A stretch of 39,623 nt of DNA from JBEIFW01 sp044370695 (GCA_044370695.1 JBILVB010000017.1:1-39623); one strand, 5' to 3'. Shown: positions 14,000 to 23,488, counted from the stretch's first letter. The notes: generated from the sequence alone by a model not told the origin. A program made the numbers and translations.

Positions 14000-15339
14000 T
14001 CGGCGCCGGTCGCCTCGTCCTGCACCCGGCGCGGGCCGTCACGCTCGCGTTCGCCGGATTGATCGGCCTCGGCACCGTCGCGTTGCGCCTGCCCGCCACC
14101 CACCGTCCCGGTGTCGACGTCGACGTCCTCACCGCCCTGTTCACCGCCACCTCGGCCGTCACCGTCACGGGCCTGTCCCGCGTCGACGTCGGCGCCACCT
14201 GGAACGGCGGTGGCCTCGTCGTGCTCGTCGTGCTCGTGCAGCTCGGCGGCCTCGGGGTGATGACGCTCGCCTCCCTCGTCGCACTCGCGCTGTCGGACCG
14301 CCTCGGCCTGCGCGCCCGCCGCCTCACCGCCGGCGAGTTCGGTGCCGTCGCCCCCGGCGAGCTGCGCCGCCTGCTCGGTGCCGTCGCCGTGGTCGCCTTC
14401 GCGGTCGAGGCCAGCGCCGCCGTCGTGCTCGCCGCCTGGCTGTGGCTCCGCCACGGCGAACCGCTCGGCGAGGCGCTGTGGTGGGGGGTGTTCCACTCGG
14501 TGATGGCGTTCAACAACGCCGGGTTCGGCCTCGCCGCCGACAACCTCACCCGCTTCGTCGGCGACCCGGTCGTCAACGTGGTCGTCGCCGCGGCGGTCGT
14601 CGTCGGGGGCCTCGGGTTCCCGGTGCTGGTCGAACTGTGGCGCACCCGGTGCCGACGACTCCGAACGTGGAGCCTGCACACCAAGCTCACCCTCGCCGTG
14701 TCCGGCGTGCTCGTCGTCGCCGGCACCGTCGGGGTGCTGGTGTTCGAGTGGAGCAACCCCCGCACCCTCGGCCCGCTCCCGGCGACCGACAAGCTGCTCG
14801 CCGGGTTATTCCACGGGGTGAGCCCCCGCACCGCCGGCTTCAACACCGTCGACATCGGCGCCCTCACGGAGGACACCTGGCTGTTGATGGTGCCGCTCAT
14901 GTTCGTGGGCTCGGGCGCTGCGTCCACCGGCGGCGGGATCAAGGTCACGACCCTCGCGGTGCTCGTGCTCGCCTGTTGGGCCGAACTGCGCGGCGACCCG
15001 TCGGTCACGGCCTTCCGTCGCCGACTCGATCCCGTCGTCATCCGCCAAGCCCTCACCGTCACCGTCGTCAGCCTGGTCCTCGTCGGCCTCGCAGTCGCCA
15101 CGCTGCTCAAGGTGTCGAGCATCCCGCTCGACCGCACCCTGTTCGAGGCGGTCAGCGCCTTCGGCACCGTCGGGCTGTCGACCGGGATCACCGGGACCTA
15201 CGACTGGCGGGGCCAGACCGTGCTCGGTGTACTGATGTTCCTCGGCCGGGTCGGTCCGGTCACCCTCGGCGCTGCGCTCGTGCTGCGGCGCCGTACCCGC
15301 CTCTACGAGTACCCGGAGGGCCGCCCCCTTGTCGGTTGA
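13996..15339 (+). CDS. trkH: TrkH/KtrB-type potassium uptake channel subunit
   Basis: A 447-residue integral membrane protein of the SKT superfamily. Each of the four pore repeats carries its selectivity-filter glycine: TVTGLS, NNAGFG, RTAGFN and GTVGLS. The intramembrane gate region of repeat 3 (GSGAASTGGGIK) is present. GTG start within the GTGA overlap with the oxidoreductase stop; the length fits KtrB better than long TrkH forms. The next gene encodes the cytosolic TrkA/KtrA ring subunit and overlaps by 11 bases, so the pair should form a complete K+ (possibly Na+-coupled) uptake system in the cytoplasmic membrane. Confidence 0.92.
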   Translation: MIGAGRLVLHPARAVTLAFAGLIGLGTVALRLPATHRPGVDVDVLTALFTATSAVTVTGLSRVDVGATWNGGGLVVLVVLVQLGGLGVMTLASLVALALSDRLGLRARRLTAGEFGAVAPGELRRLLGAVAVVAFAVEASAAVVLAAWLWLRHGEPLGEALWWGVFHSVMAFNNAGFGLAADNLTRFVGDPVVNVVVAAAVVVGGLGFPVLVELWRTRCRRLRTWSLHTKLTLAVSGVLVVAGTVGVLVFEWSNPRTLGPLPATDKLLAGLFHGVSPRTAGFNTVDIGALTEDTWLLMVPLMFVGSGAASTGGGIKVTTLAVLVLACWAELRGDPSVTAFRRRLDPVVIRQALTVTVVSLVLVGLAVATLLKVSSIPLDRTLFEAVSAFGTVGLSTGITGTYDWRGQTVLGVLMFLGRVGPVTLGAALVLRRRTRLYEYPEGRPLVG

Positions 15340-16048
15340 CCGCCTCGCCCGTACCGAGCACTCCCGCCCGCAGCGTCGCCGGGCGGCTCCGGGGCCCGCC
15401 GCCGACGACGTCCTCGTCGTCGGCCTCGGCCGCTTCGGATCAGCCCTCGCCGACGAGCTGGTCCGCCTCGGTCACGGCGTGCTCGCCGTCGACACCGACC
15501 CGGAACTCGTCCAGCGCAACGCCGACCGGTTCGACCAAGTAGTCGTTGCTGACGCAACCAACTCCGAGGCGCTGCGTCAGTTGGGCGCCGGGGAGTTCCG
15601 CCAAGCCGTCGTCGGCATCGGCGGCGACATCGAGGCGAGCATCCTGACCGTGCTCGCCCTCCTCGACTGCGGGGTGCCGAACGTGTGGGCCAAGGCGATC
15701 ACCGCCGAGCACGGCCGGATCCTCGAGCGCGTCGGTGCCCACCACGTCGTGTTCCCCGAGATGGAGATGGGTCGCCGGGTGGCGCACCTCGTCACCAACC
15801 GGATGCTCGACTACATCGCCCTCGACGATCGTCTCGTGCTGGTCGAGGTGCCCGTCCCGGCCCCGCTGGTCGGCCACACCCTGCGCTCGGCGGCCGTGCG
15901 CGAGCGCCACGACGTCACGATCGTGTGCGTGAAGCCCGCCGGTGGCGGCTACCGCATGAGCCGGCCCGAGTGGGAGCTGCGCGACGGCGACACCCTGCTC
16001 GTCGCCGGCTCCCCCGAAGCGGCCGAGGCGTTCGGCCTGCTGGCCTGA
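15329..16048 (+). CDS. trkA: TrkA/KtrA-type potassium uptake regulatory subunit
   Basis: A 239-residue cytosolic protein. After about 25 extra N-terminal residues comes an RCK-N Rossmann domain (VLVVGLGRFGSALADEL, then LAVDTDPELVQ with the acidic ribose-binding end), followed by an RCK-C domain (about 160-239) ending DGDTLLVAGSPEAAEAF. Such subunits form octameric rings that bind ATP/ADP or NAD(H) and gate TrkH/KtrB. The TTG start at 15329 overlaps trkH and has GGAGG upstream. A single RCK unit and the short membrane partner make a Ktr-like architecture. Confidence 0.9.
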   Translation: MSVDRLARTEHSRPQRRRAAPGPAADDVLVVGLGRFGSALADELVRLGHGVLAVDTDPELVQRNADRFDQVVVADATNSEALRQLGAGEFRQAVVGIGGDIEASILTVLALLDCGVPNVWAKAITAEHGRILERVGAHHVVFPEMEMGRRVAHLVTNRMLDYIALDDRLVLVEVPVPAPLVGHTLRSAAVRERHDVTIVCVKPAGGGYRMSRPEWELRDGDTLLVAGSPEAAEAFGLLA

Positions 16049-16071
16049 CCGGCGCGCCGGCCGGGCGCGCC

Positions 16072-16077
16072 TACGGT
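16072..16077 (+). promoter_or_regulatory. Leaderless -10 element of the SDR gene
   Basis: TACGGT ends 7 nt before the ATG at 16085; no ribosome site. Confidence 0.45.
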
Positions 16078-16084
16078 GCCGGTC

Positions 16085-16939
16085 ATGACCGGTCGGTTGG
16101 AAGGCAAGGTCGCCGTCGTCACCGGCGGCGCATCAGGGATCGGTGCGGCCACCGTCGCCCGGTTCGTCGAGGAAGGGGCCCGGGTCGTCATCGGGGACCT
16201 GCAGGCCGACGTCGGCGAGGAGGTGGCCGCCGCCTACGGCGACGCTGCGACCTTCCGGCCCTGCAACGTGGCCAAGGAGGCCGACGTCTCCGGGCTCGTC
16301 ACCGAGGCCGTCACCCGCTGGGGCCGCCTCGACGTGATCTTCAACAACGCCGGCTTCGGTGGCGTGATCGGCCCGATCGAGTCGATCGCCGAGTCCGACT
16401 GGGACCTCACCTTCGACGTGCTGCTCAAAGGCGTGTTCTTCGGCATGAAGCACGCGGCGCCCGTGATGAAGGCCCAGCGGTCGGGCTCGATCATCTCGAC
16501 CGCGTCGGTGGCCGGCCACCTCGTGGGCTACGGCCCCCACCTCTACAACGTGGCCAAGGCCGGGGTGATCCACCTCACTCGCACCGTCGCCGCCGAACTG
16601 GCCGAGCACGACGTCCGGGTCAACTGCATCTGCCCCGGGTTCATCGCCACCCCGCTCGCCGCCGGCGCCCCCATCGGCTGGAAGGGGCGGGACGCCGCCG
16701 AGGCCCGTGTCCAGGCCATGCGGGACAGCTCCGCCCAGGCCCAGCCGCTGCACCGCGTCGGCGAGGGCGCCGACATCGCCAACGCCGCGCTGTTCCTCGC
16801 CTCCGACGAGAGCGCCTGGGTGACCGGGATCGACCTCGTCGTCGACGGCGGGTTCAAGGTCGGCCGCCCCTGGCGCAAGCAACAGCCCTGGCTGCGCGAG
16901 GCCGCCCCGCTGCGGCTGTACCGGCCCCCGGACGAGTAG
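16085..16939 (+). CDS. Short-chain dehydrogenase/reductase
   Basis: A 284-residue classical SDR: cofactor loop TGGASGIG at residues 14-21, NNAG motif, catalytic Ser in SIISTASVAG and the Tyr-x3-Lys pair in LYNVAKAG. An acidic residue after strand 2 (VVIGDLQAD) points to NAD(H) rather than NADP(H). The C-terminal 25 residues (RPWRKQQPWLREAAPLRLYR) extend beyond the usual fold. The ATG at 16085 is preferred over a GTG three codons earlier because of the -10 spacing. Substrate unknown; neighbours do not point to one. Confidence 0.88.
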   Translation: MTGRLEGKVAVVTGGASGIGAATVARFVEEGARVVIGDLQADVGEEVAAAYGDAATFRPCNVAKEADVSGLVTEAVTRWGRLDVIFNNAGFGGVIGPIESIAESDWDLTFDVLLKGVFFGMKHAAPVMKAQRSGSIISTASVAGHLVGYGPHLYNVAKAGVIHLTRTVAAELAEHDVRVNCICPGFIATPLAAGAPIGWKGRDAAEARVQAMRDSSAQAQPLHRVGEGADIANAALFLASDESAWVTGIDLVVDGGFKVGRPWRKQQPWLREAAPLRLYRPPDE

Positions 16940-16950
16940 GGGTCACCCAC

Positions 16951-16956
16951 TACGAT
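16951..16956 (+). promoter_or_regulatory. Candidate -10 element of glyS
   Basis: TACGAT ends 10 nt before the ATG at 16967; no ribosome site, so a very short leader is likely. Confidence 0.35.
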
Positions 16957-16966
16957 CGGGCCCCCT

Positions 16967-18277
16967 ATGCCGGCCACCGAGCTCGACCAGATCGTCAACC
17001 TCTGCAAGCGACGCGGCTTCGTGTACCCGTCGGCGGAGATCTACGGCGGGTTCCGCTCCACGTACGACTACGGCCCGCTCGGGGCGATGATGCTGCGCAA
17101 CGTGAAAGACGCCTGGGTGCGCTCGATGGTGCAGCTGCGCGACGACGTGGTGCTGATCGACGCCGCCATCCTCAGCCCGCCGCAGGTGTGGGAGGCCTCC
17201 GGGCACCTCGCGAACTTCACCGACCCACTGGTCGACTGCACCGCCTGCAAGACCCGGTGGCGGCTCGACAAGCTCGAGGACCCCGATCTGTGCCCGAGCT
17301 GCGGCAAGCGGGGCACCTTCACCGAGGCCCGGCAGTTCAACCTGATGTTCAAGACCCACGCCGGCCCCGTGGAGGACTCGGCCGCGGTGGCCTACCTGCG
17401 CCCGGAGACGGCGCAGGGCATGTTCGTGAACTTCCTCAACGTGATCAACACCACCCGCAAGCGCCCGCCGTTCGGCATCGCGCAGGCCGGCAAGAGCTTC
17501 CGCAACGAGATCACCCCGCAGAACTGGATCTTCCGCACCCGGGAGTTCGAGCAGATGGAGCTCGAGTTCTTCGTGCCGCCGGAGGAGTCGGCCCAGTGGT
17601 ACGAGTACTGGTGCGCCGAGCGCCTGAACTGGTACCGCGAGCTCGGCATCCCGGCCGAGATGCTGCGCCTGCGGGCCCACGACGCCGACGAGCTGTCGCA
17701 CTACTCGTCGGGCACCTCCGACGTGGAGTTCGCCTTCCCGTGGGGCTTCGACGAGCTCGAGGGCATCGCCAACCGGGGCGACTACGACCTGAGCCAGCAC
17801 GCCGCCCACTCGGGCGAGAAGCTCGAGTTCTTCGACCAGGCCGCCAACCGCCGCTACGTCCCGCACGTGATCGAACCGGCCGCCGGTGCCACCCGCACCA
17901 TGGCGGCGTTCCTGCTCGCCGCCTACGACGAGGACGAGATCGGCGGCGAGAAGCGCACGGTGCTGCGCCTGCACCCGCGCCTCGCGCCCTACAAGGTGGC
18001 GGTGCTGCCGCTGTCGAAGAAGGACACGCTGTCGGCAACGGCCCGCGAGGTGTACCGCACCGTCGCCGCCCACTGGATGACCGACTACGACGACACCCAG
18101 TCGATCGGGCGCCGGTACCGCCGCCAGGACGAGATCGGCACCCCGATCTGCGTCACCGTCGACTTCGACACCCTCGAGGACCGGGCCGTGACCATCCGGG
18201 ACCGGGATACCACCGAGCAGGTTCGGGTACCGTTGGCCGAGCTGGTCCCCACCTTGCGGGACCGCCTCGGGTTGTGA
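16967..18277 (+). CDS. glyS: Glycyl-tRNA synthetase (dimeric alpha2 type)
   Basis: A 436-residue class II aminoacyl-tRNA synthetase that charges tRNA-Gly with glycine. Seen: the N-terminal KRRGFVYPSAEIYGGFRSTY block, a zinc-binding insertion with CTAC and CPSC pairs (near residues 91 and 109), motif 2 (SFRNEITPQNWIFRTREFEQ), motif 3 around AAGATRTMAAFLLAAY, and a C-terminal anticodon-binding domain (RLAPYKVAVLPLSKKD). The length and layout fit the single-chain eukaryote/actinobacterial form, not the glyQ+glyS tetramer. It lies 27 bp after the SDR with no ribosome site. Housekeeping gene. Confidence 0.95.
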   Translation: MPATELDQIVNLCKRRGFVYPSAEIYGGFRSTYDYGPLGAMMLRNVKDAWVRSMVQLRDDVVLIDAAILSPPQVWEASGHLANFTDPLVDCTACKTRWRLDKLEDPDLCPSCGKRGTFTEARQFNLMFKTHAGPVEDSAAVAYLRPETAQGMFVNFLNVINTTRKRPPFGIAQAGKSFRNEITPQNWIFRTREFEQMELEFFVPPEESAQWYEYWCAERLNWYRELGIPAEMLRLRAHDADELSHYSSGTSDVEFAFPWGFDELEGIANRGDYDLSQHAAHSGEKLEFFDQAANRRYVPHVIEPAAGATRTMAAFLLAAYDEDEIGGEKRTVLRLHPRLAPYKVAVLPLSKKDTLSATAREVYRTVAAHWMTDYDDTQSIGRRYRRQDEIGTPICVTVDFDTLEDRAVTIRDRDTTEQVRVPLAELVPTLRDRLGL

Positions 18278-18300
18278 GCGCCTGAACGAAGGGGATCGCC

Positions 18301-19548
18301 ATGAGCGTCGTGGACCAGCCGGGTTCCGCCGTCGGGGAAGCCGTCGAGGCCGAGGCGGCCGACGTCGCCGCGCTGCGGGCGGGGGCTCGGGCGTGGTTGG
18401 CCGAGCACTGGTCGCCCGACGGCGACCGCAAGGCCTTCGTCGCCGCCGCCATCGACGCCGGGTGGGCGGCGCCGTCGTGGCCGTCGGCCTGGTTCGGCAA
18501 GGACGCCTCGCCGGACGCGAGCAAGGCCGTGCGCGAGGAGTTCGCCGCCGTGCGCGCCCCCGGCGCCGGTCAGGACCTGCAGAACCTGTGGGCCAACACC
18601 GTGCTGGCGTTCGGCTCCGACGACATGAAGCGCCGGTTCGTGCGGCCCCTGCTGCTCAACGAGGTGAAGATGTGCCTGCTGTACTCCGAGCCGGGCGCGG
18701 GCAGCGATCTGGCCGGGGTCACGACGACGGCGGTCCGTGACGGCGACGAGTGGATCGTCAACGGCCAGAAGGTGTGGACCTCGGGCGGCCAGGTCGCCGA
18801 CTACGGGATGCTCATCTGCCGCACCGACTGGGACCAGCCCAAGCACAAGGGGCTCTCGTTCTTCTTCCTGCCCATGAAGCAGGACGGCGTCGAGGTGCGC
18901 CCGCTGCGCCAGTGCACCGGCGACCGCCGGTTCAACGAGGTGTTCCTCACCAACGCCCGCGTGTCCGACGCCAACCGGCTCGGCACCCCCGGCGACGGCT
19001 GGCGGGTGCTGCAGACGGCGCTGGCCTACGAGCGACTCGTGATGGGCGACACCCGGCCGACCGCGGTGCGCGACGACCGCACGCCCGACGAGCGCGTCGA
19101 GGGCCCGCCGCCCGACACCGTGCTGGTCGAGCTGGCCCGCGAGCGCGGCCGCACCGGCGACCCGGTGGTGCGCGACGCGCTGATGCGCCTGCACGTCCTG
19201 CGCACCGTCAACACCTGGAACGGCCTGCGGGCCAAGGCCCAGCTCGCGCAGGGCACGTCGTCACCGGTGGCGTCGCTCGGCAAGCTGGCGATGTCGCGGA
19301 TCTTGCACACGGCGGGCTCGCTGCAGCAGCAGATCCTCGGTGCCGACGGGATGCTCGGCGGCGCCGACGGCCCGGCGGATCGCAACTGGCACGCCATGTA
19401 CGACCTGCACAACGCCTTCTTCACCTCGATCGGTGGCGGCACCGACCAGATCCAACGCAACATCATCGGCGAGCGCCTGCTCGGCCTGCCCCGCGAGCCC
19501 GAGCCCGACAAGGTCCTGCCCTTCAGCCAGACCAAGCGCAACCAGTAG
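18301..19548 (+). CDS. Acyl-CoA dehydrogenase
   Basis: A 415-residue FAD enzyme for alpha,beta-dehydrogenation of an acyl-CoA thioester. The N-terminal helical domain is followed by the signature LLYSEPGAGSDLAGV and WIVNGQKVWTSGG (flavin and substrate binding), a middle beta-domain, and a C-terminal helical domain ending SIGGGTDQIQRNIIGERLLG. The N-terminus is shorter than usual, which is common in FadE-type actinobacterial members. AAGGGGA lies 8 nt before the ATG. It is 23 bp after glyS and convergent with the M50 protease. Substrate chain or ring unknown. Confidence 0.9.
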   Translation: MSVVDQPGSAVGEAVEAEAADVAALRAGARAWLAEHWSPDGDRKAFVAAAIDAGWAAPSWPSAWFGKDASPDASKAVREEFAAVRAPGAGQDLQNLWANTVLAFGSDDMKRRFVRPLLLNEVKMCLLYSEPGAGSDLAGVTTTAVRDGDEWIVNGQKVWTSGGQVADYGMLICRTDWDQPKHKGLSFFFLPMKQDGVEVRPLRQCTGDRRFNEVFLTNARVSDANRLGTPGDGWRVLQTALAYERLVMGDTRPTAVRDDRTPDERVEGPPPDTVLVELARERGRTGDPVVRDALMRLHVLRTVNTWNGLRAKAQLAQGTSSPVASLGKLAMSRILHTAGSLQQQILGADGMLGGADGPADRNWHAMYDLHNAFFTSIGGGTDQIQRNIIGERLLGLPREPEPDKVLPFSQTKRNQ

Positions 19549-19551
19549 CGC

Positions 19552-20799
19552 TCAGGGGCGGTGCCGGGCGACGAGGGCCCGGAAGTCGGGACGCTCCGCC
19601 AGCCGGGCGAGGTCCGGATCGTCGAGCAGGCTGCCCAGGCCCCCGTCGGCGTGCGCGGCGGTGAGCCATTCCATGGCCAGGTCGTCCTGCTCGAGCCGTG
19701 CGAGCGAGCGGGCCACGTCGTGGGCGAGGCGCGGCTCGCGGTGGCGGTCGTAGAGCCGGGCGCCGTACGCCGCCGACTGCTCGAACGCGCCGACCTGGTG
19801 GAGCACCCCCTGGTACACCCACCCGGCGTGGAACGCCTCGACCGGCGCCGGCTCGGGGATCGACAGCGCGAGGGCCCGGAGCCGTTCGACCGTCGCACCC
19901 TCCGGGGGGACCCAGGTGCCGGTGTCACGCTGGAGCATCTCGACGAGCAACTGCGTCGCCGAGGCGTCGCGCCCCGCTGCGGCGAGGCCCGCGGCCCGCA
20001 GCCACGGTGAGGCCACGAAGCCCGGGGGGAACAGGCCGGGGCGCCCGGTGGCCCAGCCGGTGCGCTCCGCTTGGCGAGCCGCGTCCACACTGCGGCGGGC
20101 GGCATCGATCGCCGCCGGCGCCGGGGTGGAGCCGCTGCGCAACTCCCGGATCGAGAACCAGGCCAGCATCGCGGTGACGAGCACGAACCCCCGCCACGTC
20201 GGGTCGACGAGCACGTAGGCGGTGGCCGAACACCACACCGCAGCGCTCAGCCACAGCACGGCGCGCATGCCCCGGCCCGGCGCGATCCGGTCGGCCGCCA
20301 GGCCGAGCAGGTGTCCGCCGTCGAGCGGCAGGGCGGGCACCAGGTTGAGCAACCCGAGCGCCGGCCCGGCCCACCACAGCGCGATCCACCGGACGTCGTC
20401 GAGGATCTGGTCCGACGACAGCGGGTTGACCCCGGCCACGACGAGCGCGGCGCCGCCTCCGGCGATCTGCGCGAGCGGGCCGGCGACGGTGATCACCGCC
20501 CGTTCCGCGCGGGTGAGCTGGCGTCCCGGGGTGTACTGGGCCCAGCCGACCAGGAAGTTGAGCGAGATCGTGGCATCGGCGCCGAACGCTCGGGCGGCGC
20601 TCGCATGGCCGAGTTCGTGCACCAGGGTGAGCACCGCCATCGCCCCGACGAGCCAGAGCGCGAAGCGGGTGTCGCTCGCGTTGAGTGCGAAGAGCAGCAG
20701 CAGGCCGAGCAGGAACCCGGCGCTCACGTGGACCGGGAACCCGAGGACGCGGAACGTCGCCCGCTGCGTCGAGCCGTCCGAACCGGGCACGCGCCACAT
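19552..20799 (-). CDS. Site-2 protease-type M50 membrane metalloprotease
   Basis: A 415-residue protein. Residues 1-215 contain several membrane helices with the zinc motif HELGH (His61, Glu62, His65) and the second motif LDGGH (Asp160), the two signatures of intramembrane S2P-like proteases. Residues 230-415 form a soluble helical region (TPR-like by its repeated Ala-rich helix pairs) that may bind substrates or partners. The ATG at 20799 has TAGGCT 7 nt upstream, so the mRNA is probably leaderless. It is divergent from ppdK with only 46 bp between starts. Candidate substrate would be a membrane-bound anti-sigma factor, but none is nearby. Confidence 0.85.
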   Translation of the reverse strand: MWRVPGSDGSTQRATFRVLGFPVHVSAGFLLGLLLLFALNASDTRFALWLVGAMAVLTLVHELGHASAARAFGADATISLNFLVGWAQYTPGRQLTRAERAVITVAGPLAQIAGGGAALVVAGVNPLSSDQILDDVRWIALWWAGPALGLLNLVPALPLDGGHLLGLAADRIAPGRGMRAVLWLSAAVWCSATAYVLVDPTWRGFVLVTAMLAWFSIRELRSGSTPAPAAIDAARRSVDAARQAERTGWATGRPGLFPPGFVASPWLRAAGLAAAGRDASATQLLVEMLQRDTGTWVPPEGATVERLRALALSIPEPAPVEAFHAGWVYQGVLHQVGAFEQSAAYGARLYDRHREPRLAHDVARSLARLEQDDLAMEWLTAAHADGGLGSLLDDPDLARLAERPDFRALVARHRP

Positions 20800-20806
20800 G
20801 CGGGTG

Positions 20807-20836
20807 AGCCTACGACCCCCACCTCGGTACTAACCT
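20807..20836. promoter_or_regulatory. Divergent -10 elements for the M50 protease and ppdK
   Basis: TAGGCT (20812-20807, minus) ends 7 nt before the protease ATG. TAACCT (20831-20836, plus) ends 9 nt before the ppdK GTG. The two promoters lie nearly face to face in a 46-bp gap, and neither gene has a ribosome site. Confidence 0.4.
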
Positions 20837-20845
20837 TCCCGCCCC

Positions 20846-23488
20846 GTGCCGTACGTCTACGCCTTCGACCACAAGCACCGTCGCCCCCCGATGCAGCTCA
20901 AGGACCTGCTCGGTGGGAAAGGGGCCAACCTCGCCGAGATGACGAGCGTGCTCCAGTTGCCGGTACCGCCGGGGTTCACGATCTCCACCGACGCCTGTAG
21001 GGCGTACATGGCCGACGGCTGGCCCGAGGGGCTCGACGAGGAGATCGCCAAGCAGGTCTCCAGGCTCGAGAAGAAGATGGGCCGCAAGCTCGGCGACCCC
21101 AAGGACCCGCTGCTCGTGTCGGTGCGCTCGGGGGCGAAGTTCTCGATGCCCGGGATGATGGACACGGTGCTCAACCTCGGCCTGAACGACGAGAGCGTCA
21201 ACGGTCTGGCCCACGTCACCAGTGACGAGCGCTTCGCCTACGACTCGTACCGCCGGTTCATCTCCATGTACGGCCGCATCGTGCTCGGCCTCGACGGCCA
21301 TCACTTCGAGCACGCCCTCGACAAGGCGAAGGAGGCGGCCGAGGTCACCTCGGACTCCGAGGTCCCCGCCGCCACGCTTCGCGTGCTCTGCGAGGACTAC
21401 AAGGCGATCGTCGCGCGCGAGACCGGCAGCCCGTTCCCGCAGAAGCCCCACGAGCAGCTCCGCGGCGCGATCGAGGCCGTGTTCCGGTCCTGGAACGGGG
21501 CCCGGGCCATCGCCTACCGGGTGCGCGAGCGGATCAGCCACGACCTCGGCACCGCGGTGAACGTGCAGGCCATGGTGTTCGGCAACCGCGACGACAACTC
21601 CGGCACGGGCGTCGGGTTCACCCGCAACGCCGCCACCGGTGAGAACAAGCCCTACGGGGACTTCCTCGTCAACGCCCAGGGCGAGGACGTCGTGGCCGGC
21701 ATCCGCAACACCGAGGATCTCGACGCGCTCGGGCGCCACTTCCCGGTGATCCACGACGAGCTGCTCGCCATCTTCCACCGGCTCGAGACGCACTACCGCG
21801 ACATGTGCGACACCGAGTTCACGATCGAGCAGGGCAAGCTCTGGATGCTGCAGACCCGGGTGGGCAAGCGCACCGGGGCCGCAGCGCTGCGCATGGCGGT
21901 CGACATGACCAAGGACAAGCACATCAAGCTGTCCAAGGAAGAAGCGATCATGCGCGTTGCGGCCGAGCACCTCGACCAGGTGCTCCACCCGCAGTTCGCC
22001 GGCAAGGACCTGCAGGTGATCGCCAAGGGTCTGGCGGCGTCTCCGGGTGCCGCGGTCGGCAAGGTGTACTTCAGCGCCGACGACGCCGCCGATGCCGCCG
22101 ACCGCGGCGAGGACGTGATCCTCGTGCGCCAGGAGACCAGCCCCGAGGACGTCCACGGGATGATGGTGTCCAAGGGCATCCTGACCTCCCGTGGCGGCCT
22201 GGTCAGCCATGCGGCCGTCGTCGCCCGGGGGTGGGGGACGCCGGCCGTCGTCGGCGCCGAGTCGGTCAAGATCGAGGGCAAGCAGTTCACCGCCGGCAGC
22301 GTCACCGTGCGCGAGGGCGACGTGATCTCCCTCGACGGCTCCACCGGTGAGGTCGTGCTCGGCGAGGTCGCCCTCTCGGCCGCCGAGCCGCCGGCCGAGT
22401 TCGACACGATCCTCAAGTGGGCCGACAAGGTCCGCAAGGGTCACCTCGCCGTTCGGGCGAACGCCGACAACGGCCCCGACTCGATCAACGCCCGCAATTT
22501 CGGGGCCGAGGGCATCGGGTTGTGCCGCACGGAGCACATGTTCCTCGGCGAGGACCGCCTCCCGGTGGTGCGCCGCATGATCCTGGCCGAGACCCCGGAG
22601 CAGGAGGCGGCTGCCCTCGAGGAGTTGCGCCAGGTCCAGAAGGCCGACTTCCTCGAGATCCTCAAGGCGATGGACGGCCTGCCGGTCACGGTCCGCCTGC
22701 TCGACCCGCCGCTGCACGAGTTCCTCCCCAACGTCCACGAACTCGAGGTGAAGAAGGCCACCGCCGGGCTCACCGAGGAAGAGGAACGGCTGTTCGCCGC
22801 GGCGAAGTCGTGGGCCGAGTTCAACCCGATGATCGGCACCCGCGGCGTGCGCCTCGGCGTGCTCAAGCCCGGCCTGTACGCCATGCAGGTGCGGGCGCTG
22901 ATGGAGGCCGCAGGCGAGCTGCGCGCGGCGGGGGGCAACCCGATCGTCGAGGTGATGATCCCGCTCACCGTCACCCGCCAGGAACTCGGTCTGGCCCGGT
23001 CGTGGGTCGCCGACGCCATCGCCGAGGCCACCAAGGGTCTGAAGAAGAAGCCGAAGGTGTCGATCGGCACGATGATCGAGACGCCGCGGGCTGCGGTGTG
23101 TGCCGACGAGATCGCCGAGGAGGCCGACTTCTTCTCGTTCGGCACCAACGACCTCACGCAGATGACGTTCGGCTTCAGCCGTGACGACGTCGAGAGCCGG
23201 ATGATGCCGGCCTACCTCGAGCAGGGCCTGCTGAAGCGCAACCCCTTCGAGACGATCGACCAGGGCGGCGTGGGCGAGCTGGTGCGCTGGGCGGCCAAGA
23301 AGGGCCGGTCGGTGAAGAGCGACCTGAAGCTCGGGGTCTGCGGCGAGCACGGCGGCGACCCGGAGTCGATCGGGTTGTTCTACGAGGCCGGGCTCGACTA
23401 CGTGTCGTGCTCGCCGTTCCGGGTGCCGATCGCCCGCCTCGCGGCCGCTCAGGCCGTGATCGGCTCGGGCGGTTCCGACAACCGCTGA
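20846..23488 (+). CDS. ppdK: Pyruvate, phosphate dikinase
   Basis: An 880-residue enzyme interconverting pyruvate + ATP + phosphate and PEP + AMP + PPi. Order of domains: ATP-grasp (residues 1-340; GGKGANLAEM, then SVRSGAKFSMPGMMDTVLNL), swivelling phospho-histidine domain with His455 in RGGLVSHAAVVARGWGTP, and a PEP/pyruvate TIM barrel (510-880; IGTMIETPRAA, FFSFGTNDLTQMTFGFSRDD and the catalytic Cys855 in VSCSPFRVPIARL). Full length for the family. The phospho-His loop reads GGLVSHAAV where most members have GGMTSHAAV. GTG start without ribosome site. It supports gluconeogenic or PPi-linked glycolytic flow. Confidence 0.95.
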   Translation: MPYVYAFDHKHRRPPMQLKDLLGGKGANLAEMTSVLQLPVPPGFTISTDACRAYMADGWPEGLDEEIAKQVSRLEKKMGRKLGDPKDPLLVSVRSGAKFSMPGMMDTVLNLGLNDESVNGLAHVTSDERFAYDSYRRFISMYGRIVLGLDGHHFEHALDKAKEAAEVTSDSEVPAATLRVLCEDYKAIVARETGSPFPQKPHEQLRGAIEAVFRSWNGARAIAYRVRERISHDLGTAVNVQAMVFGNRDDNSGTGVGFTRNAATGENKPYGDFLVNAQGEDVVAGIRNTEDLDALGRHFPVIHDELLAIFHRLETHYRDMCDTEFTIEQGKLWMLQTRVGKRTGAAALRMAVDMTKDKHIKLSKEEAIMRVAAEHLDQVLHPQFAGKDLQVIAKGLAASPGAAVGKVYFSADDAADAADRGEDVILVRQETSPEDVHGMMVSKGILTSRGGLVSHAAVVARGWGTPAVVGAESVKIEGKQFTAGSVTVREGDVISLDGSTGEVVLGEVALSAAEPPAEFDTILKWADKVRKGHLAVRANADNGPDSINARNFGAEGIGLCRTEHMFLGEDRLPVVRRMILAETPEQEAAALEELRQVQKADFLEILKAMDGLPVTVRLLDPPLHEFLPNVHELEVKKATAGLTEEEERLFAAAKSWAEFNPMIGTRGVRLGVLKPGLYAMQVRALMEAAGELRAAGGNPIVEVMIPLTVTRQELGLARSWVADAIAEATKGLKKKPKVSIGTMIETPRAAVCADEIAEEADFFSFGTNDLTQMTFGFSRDDVESRMMPAYLEQGLLKRNPFETIDQGGVGELVRWAAKKGRSVKSDLKLGVCGEHGGDPESIGLFYEAGLDYVSCSPFRVPIARLAAAQAVIGSGGSDNR

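Noticed and set aside
20810..23350. 846-residue open frame antisense to ppdK
   Set aside because: No recognisable domain, and it lies wholly within a full-length, motif-complete ppdK.
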